Shown here: positions 8,846 through 17,450 of the stretch, one piece after another
Numbering within the stretch: position 1 is the stretch's first letter
Layout: each line of letters starts with the position of its first letter
NCBI RefSeq assembly: GCF_900110765.1
Contig: NZ_FOEO01000025.1
Span: 1-64,000, forward strand
Direction of reading: 5' to 3'
Source: Pseudomonas sp. NFACC02
GTDB taxonomy: Bacteria; Pseudomonadota; Gammaproteobacteria; Pseudomonadales; Pseudomonadaceae
DNA length: 64,000 nucleotides
Program-made: the position numbers and the translations under genes
The notes under the pieces: model-generated
Databases searched by the model: none
Seen by the model: only the letters and a program-made list of their open reading frames with translations
What the model was told of the DNA's origin: nothing

Positions 8846-11692
8846 TTAACCCGCGACCAACACCCGAATCGCTTCCAGCCGAAGGGCCGCTTTGTCCAGC
8901 ATCGCCAGTCCCTGCTCACGCAGTTCGCGCAGCGCGGTCAGTTCGCTGTCGCGAACGGTCGGGTTGACCGCTTGCAGTGCGGTCAGACGGGCCAGTTCTT
9001 CGTCGGTGTCGGCGGCCAGACGACGCTGTGCTTCCGCTACGCGTTCGGCATGTTTCGGTGCGATCTTGCTTTCGGCGGCGGTGATCTGCGGGTTGAGCAC
9101 GTCGCGCTGGGCCTGGATGAACTTGTTGGCGCTGGCCCGCGGTACGCTTTCCAGCTGATCGTTCAGCGTGGCGAACGAGACGCGGCTCGACAGATCGTTG
9201 CCATTGGCGTCCAGCAGGCAACGCAGGGCGGCCGGTGGCAGGTAGCGCCCCAGTTGCAGCGAACGCGGTGCAACCACTTCACTGACGTAAAGCAGCTCAA
9301 GCAGCACGGTCCCCGGTTTAAGCGCCTTGTTCTTGATCAGAGCGACGGCGGTGTTGCCCATCGAGCCGGACAACACCAGGTCCATGCCGCCTTGCACCAT
9401 CGGGTGTTCCCAGGTGATGAACTGCATGTCTTCGCGGGACAGCGCCTGGTTACGGTCGTAGGTGATGGTCACGCCTTCGTCGTCGCCCAGCGGGAAGCTG
9501 GCGTCGAGCATCTTCTCGCTCGGCTTGAGGATCAGGGCGTTTTCCGAATGGTCCTCGCTGTCGATGCCGAACGCGTCGAACAGGGTTTCCATGTAGATCG
9601 GCAGGGTGAACTGATCATCCTGCTCAAGGATGGCCTCGACCAGCGCCTCGCCTTCGCCTGCGCCGCCCGAATTGAGTTCCAGCAAGCGGTCACGACCGGT
9701 GTGCAATTCGCTTTCCAGGCGTTCGCGTTCCGTACGGGCCTCAGCCACCAGCGCCTGCCAGTCATCCTCGTCACCACCTTCCAACTGCGGCAATAGACGC
9801 GCGCCGAACTGATGTTGCAGGGCATTCCCGGTCGGACAGGTGTTGAGGAAGGCGTTGAGTGCTTCGTGATACCACTGGAACAGGCGCTCTTGCGGGCTGG
9901 TTTCCAGATACGGTACGTGCAGCTCGATGATGTGCTTCTGGCCGATTCGGTCCAGACGGCCAATACGTTGCTCCAGCAAATCCGGGTGAGCGGGCAGGTC
10001 GAACAACACCAGGTGATGGGCGAACTGGAAGTTACGGCCTTCGCTGCCGATTTCCGAACAGATCAGCACCTGTGCGCCGAACTCTTCGTCAGCGAAGTAG
10101 GCGGCGGCGCGGTCACGTTCCAGGATGTTCATGCCTTCGTGGAACACGGTTGCCGGGATACCGGAGCGCACCCGCAGTGCGTCTTCCAGGTCCATTGCCG
10201 TTTCGGCGTGAGCGCAGATCACCAGCACTTTGACGCGTTTGAGCATCTTCAGTGTGTCGATCAGCCAGTCAACGCGAGGGTCGAAACGCCACCAGCGTTC
10301 TTCTTCACTGGTTTCGCCCTGCGCCTGGAAACTGACTTCCGGGTACAGGTCGGCGTGCTCACCGATCGGCAATTCGAGGTATTCGGCCGGGCACGGCAGC
10401 GGATACGGGTGCAGCTTGCGCTCCGGAAAGCCCTGCACGGCGGCACGGGTATTACGGAACAGCACGCGGCCGGTGCCGTGACGGTCAAGCAATTCGCGGA
10501 TCAGACGGGCGCTGGCTTCGGTGTCGCCATCGGCCACGGCACCCAGCAGTGCTTCGCCTTCGGCACCGAGGAAGCCGTGAATGGTCTTGTGTGCTTCCGG
10601 CGAGAGACGGCCCTGATCAAGGAGTTCCTGAACGGCTTCGGCGACCGGGCGATAGTTTTCGCTCTCGGCGCGGAAGGCGTGCAGGTCGTGAAAACGGTTC
10701 GGGTCGAGCAGGCGCAGACGGGCGAAGTGGCTGTCCTGGCCCAACTGCTCCGGCGTCGCGGTGAGCAGCAACACGCCGGGAATCACTTCGGCCAGTTGTT
10801 CGACCAGCGAGTATTCCGGGCTGGCTTTGTCCTCGTGCCATACCAGATGGTGCGCTTCGTCGACGACCAGCAAGTCCCAGCCCGCCGCGAACAGCGCGTC
10901 CTGGGCCTTCTCGTCGTCAACCAGCCACTCCAGCGACACCAGTGCGAGCTGGGTGTCCTCGAAGGGGTTGCTGGCATCGCTTTCAATGAAACGCTCGGCG
11001 TCGAACAGCGCCACCTGCAGGTTGAAACGACGACGCATTTCGACCAGCCACTGGTGCTGCAGGTTTTCCGGAACCAGGATCAACACGCGGCTGGCGCGCC
11101 CCGACAGCAATTGACGGTGAATCACCAGACCGGCTTCGATGGTCTTGCCCAGGCCCACTTCGTCAGCCAGCAAAACACGCGGAGCGATTCGGTCGGCCAC
11201 TTCACGGGCGATGTGCAGCTGGTGGGCGATAGGCTGTGCCCGAACGCCGCCCAGGCCCCAGAGCGAGGATTGCAACTGACGGCTGGTGTGCTCCAGCGTG
11301 TGATAACGCAGTGAGAACCAGGCCAGCGGGTCGATCTGCCCGGCGAACAGACGGTCGCTCGCCAGACGGAACTGAATGAAGTTCGACAGTTGGGTTTCCG
11401 GCAGGGTGACCTGCTGGTTCTGTGCGTTGAGGCCGTGGTACACCAGCAGGCCGTCGACGTCCTCGACTTCGCGAACGGTCATCTTCCAGTTCTCGAAGTG
11501 GGTGATGGTGTCACCCGGCGAGAAACGGACACGCGTGAGCGGGGCATTGCGCAACGCATACTGGCGAGTGTCGCCAGTGGCCGGATAGAGCACGGTCAAC
11601 AAGCGGCCGTCCTGTGCCAGAACGGTGCCTAAACCCAGCTCGGCTTCGCTGTCGCTAATCCAGCGTTGCCCCGGTTGATACTGCTGCGCCAT
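8846..11692 (-). CDS. rapA: RNA polymerase-associated SWI2/SNF2 ATPase RapA
   Basis: 948 residues, the usual RapA (HepA) length. RapA binds RNA polymerase and uses ATP to recycle it from stalled or post-termination complexes. The N-terminal Tudor-like domains (about 1-110) precede the ATPase: Walker A in ADEVGLGKT (about 176-184) and the DEAH box in [10 protein letters not shown] (about 277-286). The helicase C domain includes [20 protein letters not shown] and IGRLDRIGQ. The C-terminal third is the RapA-specific region. It is a single gene with a start at [11 protein letters not shown]. Confidence 0.97.
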   Translation of the reverse strand: MAQQYQPGQRWISDSEAELGLGTVLAQDGRLLTVLYPATGDTRQYALRNAPLTRVRFSPGDTITHFENWKMTVREVEDVDGLLVYHGLNAQNQQVTLPETQLSNFIQFRLASDRLFAGQIDPLAWFSLRYHTLEHTSRQLQSSLWGLGGVRAQPIAHQLHIAREVADRIAPRVLLADEVGLGKTIEAGLVIHRQLLSGRASRVLILVPENLQHQWLVEMRRRFNLQVALFDAERFIESDASNPFEDTQLALVSLEWLVDDEKAQDALFAAGWDLLVVDEAHHLVWHEDKASPEYSLVEQLAEVIPGVLLLTATPEQLGQDSHFARLRLLDPNRFHDLHAFRAESENYRPVAEAVQELLDQGRLSPEAHKTIHGFLGAEGEALLGAVADGDTEASARLIRELLDRHGTGRVLFRNTRAAVQGFPERKLHPYPLPCPAEYLELPIGEHADLYPEVSFQAQGETSEEERWWRFDPRVDWLIDTLKMLKRVKVLVICAHAETAMDLEDALRVRSGIPATVFHEGMNILERDRAAAYFADEEFGAQVLICSEIGSEGRNFQFAHHLVLFDLPAHPDLLEQRIGRLDRIGQKHIIELHVPYLETSPQERLFQWYHEALNAFLNTCPTGNALQHQFGARLLPQLEGGDEDDWQALVAEARTERERLESELHTGRDRLLELNSGGAGEGEALVEAILEQDDQFTLPIYMETLFDAFGIDSEDHSENALILKPSEKMLDASFPLGDDEGVTITYDRNQALSREDMQFITWEHPMVQGGMDLVLSGSMGNTAVALIKNKALKPGTVLLELLYVSEVVAPRSLQLGRYLPPAALRCLLDANGNDLSSRVSFATLNDQLESVPRASANKFIQAQRDVLNPQITAAESKIAPKHAERVAEAQRRLAADTDEELARLTALQAVNPTVRDSELTALRELREQGLAMLDKAALRLEAIRVLVAG

Positions 11693-11898
11693 GCTGCCTG
11701 ACTCCCGCCTTGAAAAAGCCGACTATGTTAACGGAACAAGCCGCCCAGGCCAAAGCCACAATGTAAAAACGCCCGTATTTATTGGGTTTGTGGCCGTGCG
11801 CTAGCACTTGTTGCGAAAAACATAGTCCAAACTTCCTCTGCAAACGGCTCAAGTCGACGAAACGGCAGCCGACAGCTTGATAACAGGAGACCATTACC
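11693..11898. other. Divergent gap between rapA and a small gene
   Basis: This 206-base gap holds the presumed promoters of rapA (minus) and the 124-residue gene (plus). No clear palindrome or terminator is visible. Confidence 0.35.
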
Positions 11899-12273
11899 AT
11901 GCTGCCACCGCTGATTCCCTTGAGTGCAGCCCCCGTGACTGCGCAGCAGGACCCGGTCAAGCCCACCCCGGACATTCCTCCCGTCGCGCCCGTGCAGCCG
12001 AGTTCCAGCGACAGCACGATTAACATGCGGGAGCGCGATCCCGAGCAAGCCCAGTTGCTGCTGCGCGAAGAACAGCGCCGACAGCAAAGGCGTCGCCGTG
12101 ACCGTCGTGCTGCCGACCGTCATCCCGATCTTTCTGAAGACACCCTGAACGAACCCCAACACGCCGGCCCGGCCATGCCTGGGGATTACCTGAATGCGGA
12201 CAATACCGTCCCGGTCGTACCGATCATCGACGATGAACCGCGTCAGGGCTTGTGGGTGGATTTGAAAATCTGA
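11899..12273 (+). CDS. Conserved hypothetical protein, Pro/Arg-rich
   Basis: 124 residues, starting MLPPLIPLSAAPVTAQQDP after AGGAGACC. The first third is proline-rich, followed by a very basic stretch (REEQRRQQRRRRDRRAADR, about 58-76) and an acidic C terminus ending WVDLKI. It looks largely disordered and has no convincing signal peptide. I do not recognise a domain. It precedes two other small genes on the same strand. Confidence 0.65.
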   Translation: MLPPLIPLSAAPVTAQQDPVKPTPDIPPVAPVQPSSSDSTINMRERDPEQAQLLLREEQRRQQRRRRDRRAADRHPDLSEDTLNEPQHAGPAMPGDYLNADNTVPVVPIIDDEPRQGLWVDLKI

Positions 12274-12339
12274 GGTGCTGGTCAGCGCCGCCGGGATTAC
12301 GCATTATTGTCGCCATTGGACATTCTAGAGCAGCACGCC

Positions 12340-12501
12340 ATGAGCGATGACGAAAAACTGGTAGACCTGAGTGTCGAGCGCGCCAAGCGTGTTCACGATC
12401 TCAATGACAAACGCCTCAACGAAGTGCGCCAGGCCTTCGAGCAGGCGATGCCGCTGGGCAAGGGCAAGAAAAAAACCAAGAGCAAGCCGAAAAAGCGCTA
12501 G
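12340..12501 (+). CDS. Small conserved hypothetical protein with Lys-rich tail
   Basis: 53 residues, MSDDEKLVDLSVERAKRVHD, ending in a basic tail GKGKKKTKSKPKKR. The N-terminal part should be one amphipathic helix; the tail suggests nucleic acid binding, which is inference only. I start at the ATG at 12340; a frame open from 12307 adds residues that look untranslated. Confidence 0.6.
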   Translation: MSDDEKLVDLSVERAKRVHDLNDKRLNEVRQAFEQAMPLGKGKKKTKSKPKKR

Positions 12502-12635
12502 ACCTCCTTTCTTTCTCCGATCCGTCAGTGCGCGGTCGCTTCGATGCGTCGCGCCATTGACCTGGGTCAACACTTCTTCTGCGTCGCCTGCGTAATCTGA
12601 ACCTATCGAACAGGGTCACAGCAGGAGGGGCGCTT

Positions 12636-12752
12636 ATGTTTCTCGATCATGCAGTGATAGCGGGTGTGATGACGGTCATGCTGATGCTGAGTTTTTTTGC
12701 TGGGTTGTCACTGTTTATCTGGAGGGACTCGCACAAGCGCGGCAAGGATTGA
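12636..12752 (+). CDS. ccoM: Probable cbb3 oxidase small subunit CcoM
   Basis: A 38-residue protein, MFLDHAVIAGVMTVMLMLSF then FAGLSLFIWRDSHKRGKD, preceded by a strong AGGAGGGG site and followed by a terminator. It has one transmembrane helix and a basic C-terminal end beginning xIWRDSHK. This pattern fits CcoM, the small single-helix subunit described for Pseudomonas cbb3-type cytochrome c oxidase. From memory the family is about 37 residues. No cco genes are nearby, consistent with an unlinked subunit gene. I am sure a gene is present, less so of its name. Confidence 0.7.
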   Translation: MFLDHAVIAGVMTVMLMLSFFAGLSLFIWRDSHKRGKD

Positions 12753-12784
12753 GTCCCTTATAAAAAGAGCACGCAAGGCATTTT

Positions 12785-12810
12785 GGGCGACTTCGGTTGC
12801 CCATTTTTTT
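12785..12810 (+). terminator. Terminator after ccoM
   Basis: GGGCGAC and GTTGCCC pair around a TTCG tetraloop and are followed, after CA, by eight T residues. A textbook intrinsic terminator 33 bases after the small gene's stop. Confidence 0.9.
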
Positions 12811-12842
12811 TGGGTGGGGGTTGGGAGACTTGCTAAGGGGGA

Positions 12843-13130
12843 CTATCCATTGCCGCGGTAACGGCGGCTTAGGGTTCCGCCCTTACGGCGGGGCACTTTT
12901 GTAAAAGCGACAAAAGTAACCAAAAACGCTTTGCTCCTGGCTTGGCCCTCCTTCGTCGGGTACCCGCACTCCGGCGACGCTCCGTGGGCCCGCGCTGAAC
13001 GGACATCCATGTCCTAGCAGCGCTCTCGCCGCATCCATGCGGCTCGGCCCACTACGCGCCGCCTGCGTTCGGCCTGCACCCAAGTCGCGATTTGTGGCGT
13101 TTGGACCATTGATGTCGAAGAGCACAAGCA
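12843..13130 (-). repeat. Structured intergenic repeat, copy 2 (inverted)
   Basis: Reverse-complement copy of the element at 383-735. On the minus strand the same ordered hairpins are kept: ACTTTTGT/ACAAAAGT, then CCGCC/GGCGG, then GCCGC/GCGGC. It faces copy 3 across the REPIN at 13160-13296. Reading frames across it come from the repeat. Confidence 0.75.
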
Positions 13131-13159
13131 GAAGCAGAATATCAGTCTGACGCAGTCCC

Positions 13160-13296
13160 TGTAGGAGCGTGGCTTGTCCCGCGATCTGCTGCGAAGCAGC
13201 AGTAAAACCGGACACCTTGGCAGTATCAGGTCAACCGCATTCACAGGATTAGCTGCCGGTTCCCGGCAGATCGCGGGACAAGCCACGCTCCTACGG
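13160..13296. repeat. REPIN-type inverted repeat
   Basis: Arms TGTAGGAGCGTGGCTTGTCC and GGACAAGCCACGCTCCTAC enclose a spacer. The GATCTGCTGCGAAGCAGCAG sequence forms a smaller hairpin inside. It is the centre of the symmetrical block 12843-13665. Confidence 0.85.
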
Positions 13297-13301
13297 TTAG
13301 G

Positions 13302-13665
13302 GGGTGGCGTGGGAGATGGATGCACGAATCAAAAAAGCGAGGAGCGTTAGCTCCAGCCCGTGTTGCTCTTGTACGCGACAGTCCAGACACCACCAAACGC
13401 GACTTGGGTGCAGGCCGAACGCAGGTGGTGCGGAGTGGGACGAGCGGCAGGGATGCCGCGAGAGCGCCGTCAGGACAGGGATGTCCGTTCGGCGCGGGCC
13501 CACGGAGCGTCGCCGGAGTGCGGGTACGACGACGAAGGAGTCGCCAAACCAGGAGCTGGACACTTGGTTACTTGGTGTCTTTTCAAGTAACCCGCCGAAG
13601 GCGGAACGCTTCTGCCGTTAGGCAGAACAAGATCATCGCCGCCTAAATTAAAGGATATACATCCG
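13302..13665 (+). repeat. Structured intergenic repeat, copy 3
   Basis: Direct copy of the 383-735 element over its first 250 bases, diverging at the end. The terminal hairpins survive through compensating changes: GGTTACTTG with CAAGTAACC, CCGCC with GGCGG, and TCTGCC with GGCAGA. The third stem differs completely from copy 1 yet still pairs. Confidence 0.75.
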
Positions 13666-13682
13666 CCCTCAGCGCAACAAAA

Positions 13683-14153
13683 TCAGCCCACCGTAATAAC
13701 CGGCAACTCCGCCAGACTCACCGTCTGCTCCTTACGCGGTGCCAGAATCTCCGCCTCGCCATCCACCACCAACTCATCGTTCTGGTTGAAAACGCGCGTC
13801 GCGATCCGCACCCGAAACTTCGGCAGTTTTTCCAGAATCTCCAAACGCACCGTCAACGTATCGCCGATCTTGACCGGCTTCTGAAAGCTCATCTGTTGAC
13901 CCAGATAAATCGTGCCCGGCCCCGGAAGCTCGCAGGCCACGGCGGCACTGATCAATGCGCCACTGAACATACCGTGAGCGATACGATCCCTGAACATGCT
14001 TTTGGCCGCAAACTCCGCATCCAGATGCACCGGGTTACGGTCGCCGGACATTTCGGCAAATAGCTGAATATGGCGCTCTTCGACCGTCTTGCTGTAGCTG
14101 GCGGTCTGGCCGACTTCAAGGGCTTCGTACGGCGTGTTGGTGACTTGGGTCAT
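13683..14153 (-). CDS. phaJ: (R)-specific enoyl-CoA hydratase, MaoC/PhaJ type
   Basis: 156 residues, single hot-dog fold. The hydratase motif reads FAEMSGDRNPVHLD with the catalytic Asp/His pair, followed by FRDRIAHGMFSGALIS. It matches PhaJ1-type enzymes, which hydrate trans-2-enoyl-CoA to (R)-3-hydroxyacyl-CoA and so feed beta-oxidation intermediates into polyhydroxyalkanoate. The start has AGGACC upstream. It lies next to a lipase-like gene and two acyl-CoA synthetases, which supports a fatty-acid role. Confidence 0.88.
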   Translation of the reverse strand: MTQVTNTPYEALEVGQTASYSKTVEERHIQLFAEMSGDRNPVHLDAEFAAKSMFRDRIAHGMFSGALISAAVACELPGPGTIYLGQQMSFQKPVKIGDTLTVRLEILEKLPKFRVRIATRVFNQNDELVVDGEAEILAPRKEQTVSLAELPVITVG

Positions 14154-14210
14154 GTTGCGGTCCTGTAACGTGGAAATGAAAAATGGATACAGCGCTGAAA
14201 TCCCGACAGG

Positions 14211-15155
14211 TCATTCGGTGCGGGGCGGTCGAGGTTCGCTGAGGGCCTGTTCGAGCCAGGCGAGTAAATCATGGGTCACCTCCTCGCGGTTGGTTTCGTT
14301 GAAGATTTCATGTCGTGCCTGCGGGTATAGCTTCAGCGTTACGCGCGCGTGATCGGTGCCCGTCAGCGCATGTGCCAGATCCTTGAGACGTTTGCCCTCG
14401 CTCACCGGATCACATTCGCCGCCGATGATCAGGATCGGCAGGCTTTTATCGATCTGCGCCAGACTGGATTTCTTGCTGACCTGTTGCAGCCCACCGAGCA
14501 TGTCCAGCCAGAACTGGTTGGTGCAACGAAAGCCGCAGAGCGGGTCGCTGATGTATTTGTCGACTTCTTCCTCATCGCGACTGAGCCAGTCGAACGGCGT
14601 GCGCACCGGTTTGAAGGCCTTATTGAACGAGCCGAACGACAGGAACTCGATGATCGCGCTACGCCCTGTAGCGCCCTGTCGCCAGCGTTCGAGACGGGCG
14701 ATCACGGCAGCGCTGCGGTAGAGCGACACGGGTTGGAAGTTCGAGCCGCTGAGCACCGCACCCTGGACGCTGGCGCTATGATGCAACAGGTACGCTTGAG
14801 CGATGTAGCTGCCCATGCTGTGCCCCAGCAGAAACACCGGGACGCTCGGATGACGCTGGCCGATCGACGCGCTGAGGCTGGCCAGGTCGCCGACCACTTT
14901 GTTCCAGCCGTCCCGGTCGGCATAGTGCCCAAGCACACCGTCGGCGGCGGTGCGGCCATGGCCGCGTTGATCGTGGGCATACAAGGCGAAACCCGCCTGA
15001 GTCAATGCGGCGCCGAGGCGGGCGTAGCGTCCGCTGTGCTCGGCCATGCCATGAGACAACATGACCACGGCCCGCGGTTCGGCCAGCGGCGTCCAGGCGT
15101 TGACGTACAGGCGGATGTGATCACGGGTGTCCAGCCAAAAAGCATCGTGTTCCAT
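14211..15155 (-). CDS. Alpha/beta hydrolase, monoacylglycerol lipase-like
   Basis: 314 residues. The nucleophile elbow is GHSMGS (about 111-116), after the oxyanion segment VVMLSHGMAEHSGRYA; a late Asp (GGECDPVS) and His (ARHEIFNE) complete the triad. This is the serine aminopeptidase/lysophospholipase branch of the fold. It is upstream of and probably cotranscribed with phaJ, and divergent from fadD2, so release of fatty acids from mono- or lysolipids is likely. Confidence 0.85.
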   Translation of the reverse strand: MEHDAFWLDTRDHIRLYVNAWTPLAEPRAVVMLSHGMAEHSGRYARLGAALTQAGFALYAHDQRGHGRTAADGVLGHYADRDGWNKVVGDLASLSASIGQRHPSVPVFLLGHSMGSYIAQAYLLHHSASVQGAVLSGSNFQPVSLYRSAAVIARLERWRQGATGRSAIIEFLSFGSFNKAFKPVRTPFDWLSRDEEEVDKYISDPLCGFRCTNQFWLDMLGGLQQVSKKSSLAQIDKSLPILIIGGECDPVSEGKRLKDLAHALTGTDHARVTLKLYPQARHEIFNETNREEVTHDLLAWLEQALSEPRPPRTE

Positions 15156-15264
15156 GGCGTTTCCCTGGCCCTGTAAAGATTTGTCTTGAAATAGCGCTCT
15201 CTCGGTCGCCTGATTGCAGTGTATAGCGCTTGTCAGATGGCAGCCTGATCACCCGCAAGATTCA

Positions 15265-15278
15265 CGTCATTGATGACG
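15265..15278. promoter_or_regulatory. Palindrome in the hydrolase/fadD2 divergent region
   Basis: CGTCATTGATGACG has two perfect six-base arms with a two-base centre. It lies about 90 bases upstream of fadD2 and 110 upstream of the hydrolase start, a suitable place for a shared operator. The cognate regulator is unknown. Confidence 0.3.
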
Positions 15279-15367
15279 ATTTGCCTTCCTGGTGGCAACT
15301 GCTAACGTCCGGCAAGCACCTGCTTCATCGCGGTGTCAGCACTCTCAGGTAAGAGGATAAAAAGAAC

Positions 15368-17056
15368 ATGCAACCTGATTTCTGGAACGACAAACGCCCG
15401 GCGGGCGTTCTCTCCGAAGTGGACCTGCACGCTTACAAGTCCGTGGTGGAGGTGTTCGAGCGCAGTTGCAAGAAGTACGCGGACCGTCCGGCCTACAGCA
15501 ACATGGGCGTGACCCTGACCTACGCAGAGCTGGAGCGACACTCGGCCGCGTTCGCCGGATACCTGCAGCAGCAGACCGAACTCAAGCCCGGCGACCGTAT
15601 CGCCGTGCAGATGCCCAACCTGATCCAGTACCCCATCGCGGTGTTCGGTGCGATGCGCGCGGGCTTGATCGTGGTCAACACCAACCCGCTGTACACCGCC
15701 CGTGAAATGCGTCATCAGTTCAAGGATTCCGGTGCCCGCGCGCTGGTCTACCTCAACGTCTTCGGCAAGAACGTCCAGGAAGTCCTTCCCGACACCGACA
15801 TTCAGTACCTCATCGAAGTGAAGATGGGCGATATGCAGTCGGCCGCCAAAGGCTGGCTGATCAACACCGTGGTCGAGAAGGTCAAGAAGATGGTGCCCGA
15901 CTACGACCTGCCGCAGGCCGTGTCATTCAAGAGCGTGCTCAAACTGGGACGGGGCGATCATCTGCAGCGCGTTCAACTGGACCTGGAAGACATCGCCGTT
16001 CTGCAATACACCGGCGGCACCACCGGTTCGCCAAAAGGCGCGATGCTGACCCACGGCAATCTGGTGGCCAACATGCAACAGGTCTATGCCTGCATGCTCC
16101 AGCACGGCCCGGACGGTTTGCCGATTTTCAGGCAAGGCAGCGAGATCATGGTCGCGCCGCTGCCGATGTACCACATCTATGCCTTTACCTGTAATTGCAT
16201 GTGCATGATGGTCAGCGGCAATCACAACGTGCTGATTACCAACCCGCGAGACATCGGTGGATTCATCAAGGAGCTGAAAAAGTGGAAGTTCTCCGCGATG
16301 CTCGGCCTCAATACCTTGTTCGTTGCATTGATGGATCATCCGGATTTCAAGACGCTGGACTTCTCCAGCCTGCGCCTCACCAACTCCGGCGGTACCGCGT
16401 TGGTGAAGGCCACGGCCGAACGCTGGCTCCAGCTCACGGGCTGCCCGATCGTGGAAGGTTACGGCCTGACCGAAACCTCGCCGGTCGCCACGGCCAACCC
16501 TTATGGCAACCTGTCGAAACTGGGCACGGTCGGTATGCCGGTGCCGGGGACTACCGCCAAGGTCATCGACGATGAAGGCGTTGAATTGCCGATCGGCGAA
16601 CGCGGCGAGCTGTGCCTGAAGGGGCCGCAGATCATGCTCGGTTACTGGCATCGCCCTGATGCAACCGCGGAAGTGCTGGACAGCGAAGGCTGGCTGAAGA
16701 CCGGGGACATTGCGGTCATCGATCCGGACGGTTTCATTCGCATTGTTGACCGCAAGAAAGACCTGATCATCGTGTCGGGTTTCAACGTCTATCCCAACGA
16801 GATCGAGGACGTCGTCTCGCGTCACCCGAAAGTCGCCAACTGCGCGGTGATCGGGGTGCCGGACGAGCGCTCGGGTGAAGCGGTGAAACTGTTCGTGGTG
16901 CCGAGGGATTCGAGCCTCACCTGCGAAGAACTCAAGGCGTATTGCAAAGAGAACTTTACCGGCTACAAGATCCCCAAACAGATCGTGCTGCGTGAGTCGC
17001 TGCCCATGACCCCTGTAGGCAAGATCCTGCGAAGAGAACTGCGCGACACCGCCTGA
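15368..17056 (+). CDS. fadD2: Long-chain acyl-CoA synthetase FadD2
   Basis: 562 residues, activating fatty acids to acyl-CoA with ATP. The AMP-binding motif YTGGTTGSPKGA lies at about 214-225, the second motif is EGYGLTETSP, and the C-terminal FadD motif is DGWLKTGDI-like (SEGWLKTGDIAVID). The lid lysine is in GKILRRELR near the end. GTAAGAGG lies about 13 bases before the ATG, a usable but somewhat distant ribosome site. By order it corresponds to P. aeruginosa fadD2, upstream of fadD1; the two are close paralogues. Confidence 0.93.
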   Translation: MQPDFWNDKRPAGVLSEVDLHAYKSVVEVFERSCKKYADRPAYSNMGVTLTYAELERHSAAFAGYLQQQTELKPGDRIAVQMPNLIQYPIAVFGAMRAGLIVVNTNPLYTAREMRHQFKDSGARALVYLNVFGKNVQEVLPDTDIQYLIEVKMGDMQSAAKGWLINTVVEKVKKMVPDYDLPQAVSFKSVLKLGRGDHLQRVQLDLEDIAVLQYTGGTTGSPKGAMLTHGNLVANMQQVYACMLQHGPDGLPIFRQGSEIMVAPLPMYHIYAFTCNCMCMMVSGNHNVLITNPRDIGGFIKELKKWKFSAMLGLNTLFVALMDHPDFKTLDFSSLRLTNSGGTALVKATAERWLQLTGCPIVEGYGLTETSPVATANPYGNLSKLGTVGMPVPGTTAKVIDDEGVELPIGERGELCLKGPQIMLGYWHRPDATAEVLDSEGWLKTGDIAVIDPDGFIRIVDRKKDLIIVSGFNVYPNEIEDVVSRHPKVANCAVIGVPDERSGEAVKLFVVPRDSSLTCEELKAYCKENFTGYKIPKQIVLRESLPMTPVGKILRRELRDTA

Positions 17057-17071
17057 AGCGGCTATAAACAG

Positions 17072-17104
17072 AAACGGCGTGTTGAGAAACACGCCGTTTT
17101 TTAT
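17072..17104 (+). terminator. Terminator after fadD2
   Basis: AACGGCGTGTT and AACACGCCGTT pair around a short GAG loop and are followed by TTTTATT. It separates the transcription of the two fadD genes. Confidence 0.9.
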
Positions 17105-17119
17105 TGGCGCAGAAACAGG

Positions 17120-17209
17120 TGTATGAGCGCGCTTGCCCGCGAATGCTGTGTGTCAGAAGGCAATTATTTCGGATGTGCCGAAGCATTCGCGGGCAAGCGC
17201 GCTCATACA
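17120..17209. repeat. REPIN-type inverted repeat
   Basis: TGTATGAGCGCGCTTGCCCG and its complement enclose about 40 bases. It is a variant with GTATGAG instead of GTAGGAG, changed on both arms so the palindrome is kept. Confidence 0.85.
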
Positions 17210-17245
17210 ATTATTGAGCGTTTTCGACATTTAGGTTCATTGCTC

Positions 17246-17260
17246 TAAACGTGACGTTTA
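17246..17260. promoter_or_regulatory. Candidate operator upstream of fadD1
   Basis: TAAACGTGACGTTTA is a perfect 15-base palindrome (seven-base arms, one central base) about 190 bases before the fadD1 start. It resembles the AAAC-spacer-GTTT layout of PsrA sites in Pseudomonas fatty-acid genes, but with a five-base spacer. A TATATT that could be a -10 lies downstream near 17293. Binding is inference. Confidence 0.4.
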
Positions 17261-17450
17261 ATTATTCAAGAGTCATTTTTGTGACTGCGTGGGCCTATAT
17301 TGGCTCTAGTCGGCCTCTAGCAAAGCTGCTACGCTCGGCCCGCTTTTTGTCCTGTCGATAAACAAAAAGCTGTGGCTACATCATTCCAAACACAAGAAAT
17401 CATCGCATCGAGCGGTGTGTAGAAACGCTGTCGCTGAGGAGTCGGCTTCC

